Source: Singulisphaera sp. GP187 (GTDB lineage Bacteria > Planctomycetota > Phycisphaerae > Phycisphaerales > SM1A02). Taken from it: a stretch of DNA of 7,273 nt. Location: NCBI GenBank assembly GCA_945896765.1, contig CAMDEL010000076.1:1-7273 (forward strand). Reading direction: 5' to 3'. Both the position numbers and the translations under genes were made by a program. The notes below the pieces were generated by a model, which searched no databases, had not been told where the DNA came from, and saw only the letters and a list, made by a program, of their open reading frames with translations. Positions within the stretch are counted from its first letter, which is position 1; each line of letters begins with the position of its first letter. Below, in pieces: positions 4,479-7,273 of this stretch.

Positions 4479-7273
4479 GGGAGAGTGCTCGCAATCGGCG
4501 CACTTGGAGGTAATTCTGGTGGTGCAGTCAGGCCTGGCAGTGGAGCGAGCGAGCCTATTGGATCGGTGATCGTTCCACGGACATCAATTTGAAAAAGTTG
4601 ATTGGTCACACCACCAAGGATGTCACTGATGATCGGCATTGTTCCACGGTTGCGAAGTCGAAGAGCAATCTCATTTGATTCAGTATTCAGCCATCCTTCT
4701 CCAGACAGCAACAAATCTTTACAAGCCAAATCAAACTTTTCGAATTGAATCCGATCCTGATCAATCGTGAAATCAAATTCTCCTTGCTGCACGATTGGGT
4801 CAAGACTCAAACTCAACTGCGTGATCTGCAGCAAGGCAACACCGATGGGCAGTCTCGCAAGTTCTGCTTGTCGTATCGTTGCGCTGCCTCGTCCTTGGCG
4901 CGTCGAGATTCCCGCAGAAGTGCCAGCGATATTGATGCGAGCGTCCACCAAGCCGGGGTCGATTTCCGCAGTACTTTTTGCAGCTTTTTCGTTCGGTGTC
5001 GCAACCCCTCCGCCTGGAATTTTCAGCGAGTGCAAGGGAACGCTTGCAAGCAAGATGTCTGTTTCATAATGGAAAGGTTCGATGGTCTCAACCTTTGCGT
5101 TGGCTGAGAGAATTCCATTGCCAAGCATTCCGCGAAATGACTTGACGAAAAAATTTGAACTCTCAGCAGGTTTGATGAGAGTTGCTGATACATCATGCAC
5201 TTTACGACCTGCAAGAGTGAATTTTCCATTGGCGACATTCGAGTCGAAAGCAGTCGCCTGTGCATCGGTTGCAATATGCATCATGAGATCTGCGGAGAAG
5301 TTTGAGAGATAGGAACCGATCTGTATCGATGCTCCATAAATTTCAACAGTCGTGTCAATATCAATATGTGCGATGTCCTTTGGTCGAGTGAGGCGCAGCT
5401 GCATTTTTGCGCTCATGATGTCTTCGCATTGAAACCCGATCGTGCTCAAAGGTTCTCTCGCAGCCGCTGGGAGTGCACAAATGACGCTCTCGCCAGTTCC
5501 CATGGCATGCAGATTCAAACCGAACTCTCCATCATCAATCGTGCCAGTGCTATTCGCAGCGAGCCATCCGGACGCTTCAATTGACCCACCAGGAAAGACG
5601 GCACGAAAGGGCGAGACTTTCAGCGAATCTCCGCGGGCATTGATGTGTGCGGGGACATCAAATCCAAGCGCGAGCCTTTTGGATGAATTTCCAAGGGAAA
5701 GTTGTTGAATCCAAGCATCGAGTTCGAATGATGGAGTTTTCGATTCGGCTGGAATTGAATATGAGATCTGAGCGTCATACAGACCCTCTGGCTTGAACTC
5801 TTTCAGAAATGAAGTCAAACCACCGGCGTCGATGTGCTGGACAATTTCGCCTATGAGTGGCCCGTGAATCAACCCATTCTCAATGGAACCATGAAGATCC
5901 AAGCCGCCGCCGCTTGTTCCATAACTTCCATCGAGACAGATGTGGCTTGGCATCCCACCTATTGCGCCGATCGTTCCCGAAAGCGCATCGCACCGAATGT
6001 GCTGATCTTCAACCGTGAGCGTTCCCGATTCGAAGATGGCTTGCAAAGGCCCATCGGGCAAAGTGATTCCAAACGACCGAGGGGTGACAGTGAGTGTCGT
6101 GTCAATTTTTCCGTCAGCATTGGGAGTCTTGAGTGAAATATCCGCATCGAATTGCCCCGTGGGTTTATAGCGATCCCAAAGTGCGACGGCACGCGCATGA
6201 TCGCCGAAGGGGATCAAGTTGATTGCATATTCTGCAAGCTGAATGTTGTCTAATTGAATTGTGATATCAGTCGTATTCCCATCCATCGAAAACATCCCAC
6301 TCGCATCGAGTCGTCCATCACGGCGAAATCCGGTAAAGGATTGCACGACAACAGTTGCATCTGCCACTCGAAATTTCCCAGAACAATCATCCAGCCCAAA
6401 CCCAACAGGCCAAAAAAGTTCTTCGCTGTCGATTAACTTTTCAGCTGGAATGTCAGGCTGAATTGAACCATTTTGATAGGTGATATCGCATGCAACATCC
6501 AGCTTGCCACTCTTGGAAAGTTTGATCATTCCTTCGAGTGAGATACTGCCACGTGGGTCAAGTTGTGAGAGAATCTTTCCGCCTTTGGAAAGGCCTTTCC
6601 CAGGCCAGCCAACAATAGGTTCGTTTTCGGCGGGAGGAATCGCCATAAAAAATAACTGGCTCAGCGCATCATCCTTCAGAACGAATTCCAACTTGGGGTT
6701 CAAAGTTCGCAATCCCTTTGAATTGTCTATTTCAACTCGACCCTTCAACATTCCTTTTGCACCATCGAATGTTTCGAATGGAATTCCATCACCAAAATCG
6801 ATTCGGTCTTCATGCAAAATAATTTCGCCACTCTTTGCTCGTACGGGATATGGGAAAATCGAGGCAAGTATATTTGCGTTGAGAATCCGAATACTTCCTG
6901 TGACGGCTGCATCTACAGTGGAATTTTCTTGACGAGTGATTTTTAATGTCAGCGCAAGTCTGCCACCTGGCGTAAAAGATCCATGATCGATGATCCGTCT
7001 CAGTTGACCTGCGCGGATTGCCAATTGGGATATCTCCAACGAAGTCCCTTGATCATTCGCCGTCGTTAACACAGCCAATCGATTCTCGATGACTATCAGT
7101 TCCGCAGCGGCGTCGGTCACTTGAGCTTGATCGAAGAGCGCGCCTGCGGCTTGCAGAGATTCAAAGCCTTCAGTCCAGAAAAGGCTCGCAAGTAAATCGC
7201 CTTCTTGCTTGGGAAAACTGCGAAAAAGCGTGGGATCAATTGGCAACGATTCTGCCGTGATCGTCAGATTGAC
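4475..7273 (-). CDS. AsmA-like/YhdP-type large envelope protein, 5' partial
   Basis: The frame is open from the right edge to TGA at 4477-4475, giving 932 visible residues; the true start and any membrane anchor lie outside. The protein is strongly beta-rich, with alternating hydrophobic and polar residues, many GxI/GxL turns and no transmembrane segment in view. This suits a long periplasmic beta-groove of the AsmA/TamB/YhdP superfamily, whose members shape outer-membrane lipid content and are thought to bridge lipids across the periplasm. The last 139 residues (nt 4478-4894) match the typical C-terminal block of such proteins: GSATIRQAELARLPIGVALL, a FDLACKDLLLSGEGWLN strand pair, then VRGTITDPIG and a Pro-rich end. 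Related modules about 125 residues apart appear in the middle. It is the first visible gene of the overlapping run. A TTG at 7246 could be a start, but the nine codons before it stay open and read in the same style. The superfamily is probable; the exact family is unassigned. Confidence 0.78.
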   Translation of the reverse strand, partial: VNLTITAESLPIDPTLFRSFPKQEGDLLASLFWTEGFESLQAAGALFDQAQVTDAAAELIVIENRLAVLTTANDQGTSLEISQLAIRAGQLRRIIDHGSFTPGGRLALTLKITRQENSTVDAAVTGSIRILNANILASIFPYPVRAKSGEIILHEDRIDFGDGIPFETFDGAKGMLKGRVEIDNSKGLRTLNPKLEFVLKDDALSQLFFMAIPPAENEPIVGWPGKGLSKGGKILSQLDPRGSISLEGMIKLSKSGKLDVACDITYQNGSIQPDIPAEKLIDSEELFWPVGFGLDDCSGKFRVADATVVVQSFTGFRRDGRLDASGMFSMDGNTTDITIQLDNIQLAEYAINLIPFGDHARAVALWDRYKPTGQFDADISLKTPNADGKIDTTLTVTPRSFGITLPDGPLQAIFESGTLTVEDQHIRCDALSGTIGAIGGMPSHICLDGSYGTSGGGLDLHGSIENGLIHGPLIGEIVQHIDAGGLTSFLKEFKPEGLYDAQISYSIPAESKTPSFELDAWIQQLSLGNSSKRLALGFDVPAHINARGDSLKVSPFRAVFPGGSIEASGWLAANSTGTIDDGEFGLNLHAMGTGESVICALPAAAREPLSTIGFQCEDIMSAKMQLRLTRPKDIAHIDIDTTVEIYGASIQIGSYLSNFSADLMMHIATDAQATAFDSNVANGKFTLAGRKVHDVSATLIKPAESSNFFVKSFRGMLGNGILSANAKVETIEPFHYETDILLASVPLHSLKIPGGGVATPNEKAAKSTAEIDPGLVDARINIAGTSAGISTRQGRGSATIRQAELARLPIGVALLQITQLSLSLDPIVQQGEFDFTIDQDRIQFEKFDLACKDLLLSGEGWLNTESNEIALRLRNRGTMPIISDILGGVTNQLFQIDVRGTITDPIGSLAPLPGLTAPPELPPSAPIASTLP
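5207..6562 (-). repeat. Diverged internal repeat modules in the AsmA-like protein
   Basis: Three segments begin with a similar turn-strand motif: DPRGSISLEGMIKLS (from nt 6562), YKPTGQFDADIS (6169-6134) and FKPEGLYDAQIS (5797-5762). Their prolines are about 131 and 124 residues apart. Each is followed by paired beta strands and ends in a G-x-hydrophobic strand. A fourth, weaker segment begins near nt 5425 (AKMQLRLT), again about 125 residues on, without the P-x-G. The second and third copies are the clearest match. The repeat is at protein level only; the DNA is too diverged to align by eye. Confidence 0.5.

Noticed and set aside
6480..6932. Plus-strand open frame of 150 codons opposite the AsmA-like gene
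   Set aside because: Ser/Pro/Ile-rich product typical of antisense reading through a beta-rich gene; no start signal or family resemblance.
7244..7246. TTG as the start codon of the AsmA-like gene
   Set aside because: The same frame stays open through the nine codons to the window edge (VNLTITAES) and these read like the rest of the protein. AsmA-like proteins normally begin with a membrane anchor, which is absent after this TTG. The gene is best taken as cut by the window.

Overview
This window is almost entirely protein-coding. Five genes on the minus strand run from the right edge to position 258: an AsmA-like envelope protein, a LOG-family nucleotide hydrolase, a lipoprotein of unknown function, phosphatidylserine synthase (pssA) and the tryptophan synthase beta chain (trpB). 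On the plus strand, the left edge carries the C-terminal end of an endonuclease/exonuclease/phosphatase (EEP) family protein. I see no RNA gene, CRISPR array, insertion sequence or intergenic stretch. The genes meet with no spacer base at all.

The layout is unusually tight. Read in the direction of transcription, each minus-strand gene starts inside the stop codon of the one before: ATGA (4 bp) at 4478-4475, ATGA at 3390-3387, TGATG (1 bp) at 2430-2426, and ATGA at 1463-1460. At the left end, trpB and the convergent EEP gene share the four bases CTAG (258-261), so each stop codon lies partly inside the other gene. None of the four minus-strand starts in the window has a clear Shine-Dalgarno sequence. 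The likely reading is one polycistronic message with translational coupling, whose promoter lies beyond the right edge.

The organism is most likely a diderm (Gram-negative-type) bacterium, because of the AsmA-like protein and the lipoprotein signal. A planctomycete, perhaps of the Phycisphaerae, is my best guess. It rests on the style of the long AsmA-like and LOG proteins, the absence of Shine-Dalgarno signals, and a trpB separated from trpA. No marker here settles the phylum.

Functionally, three of the genes point to the envelope. The AsmA-like protein would sit at or span the periplasm and may carry lipids. The lipoprotein would be membrane-anchored outside the cytoplasm. PssA makes phosphatidylserine, the precursor of phosphatidylethanolamine. 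LOG (nucleotide salvage) and TrpB (tryptophan synthesis) look like housekeeping passengers, although TrpB and PssA both consume L-serine. The points most worth checking are a roughly 125-residue internal periodicity in the AsmA-like protein, the grouping of that protein with pssA, the orphan lipoprotein, and the trpB without an adjacent trpA.
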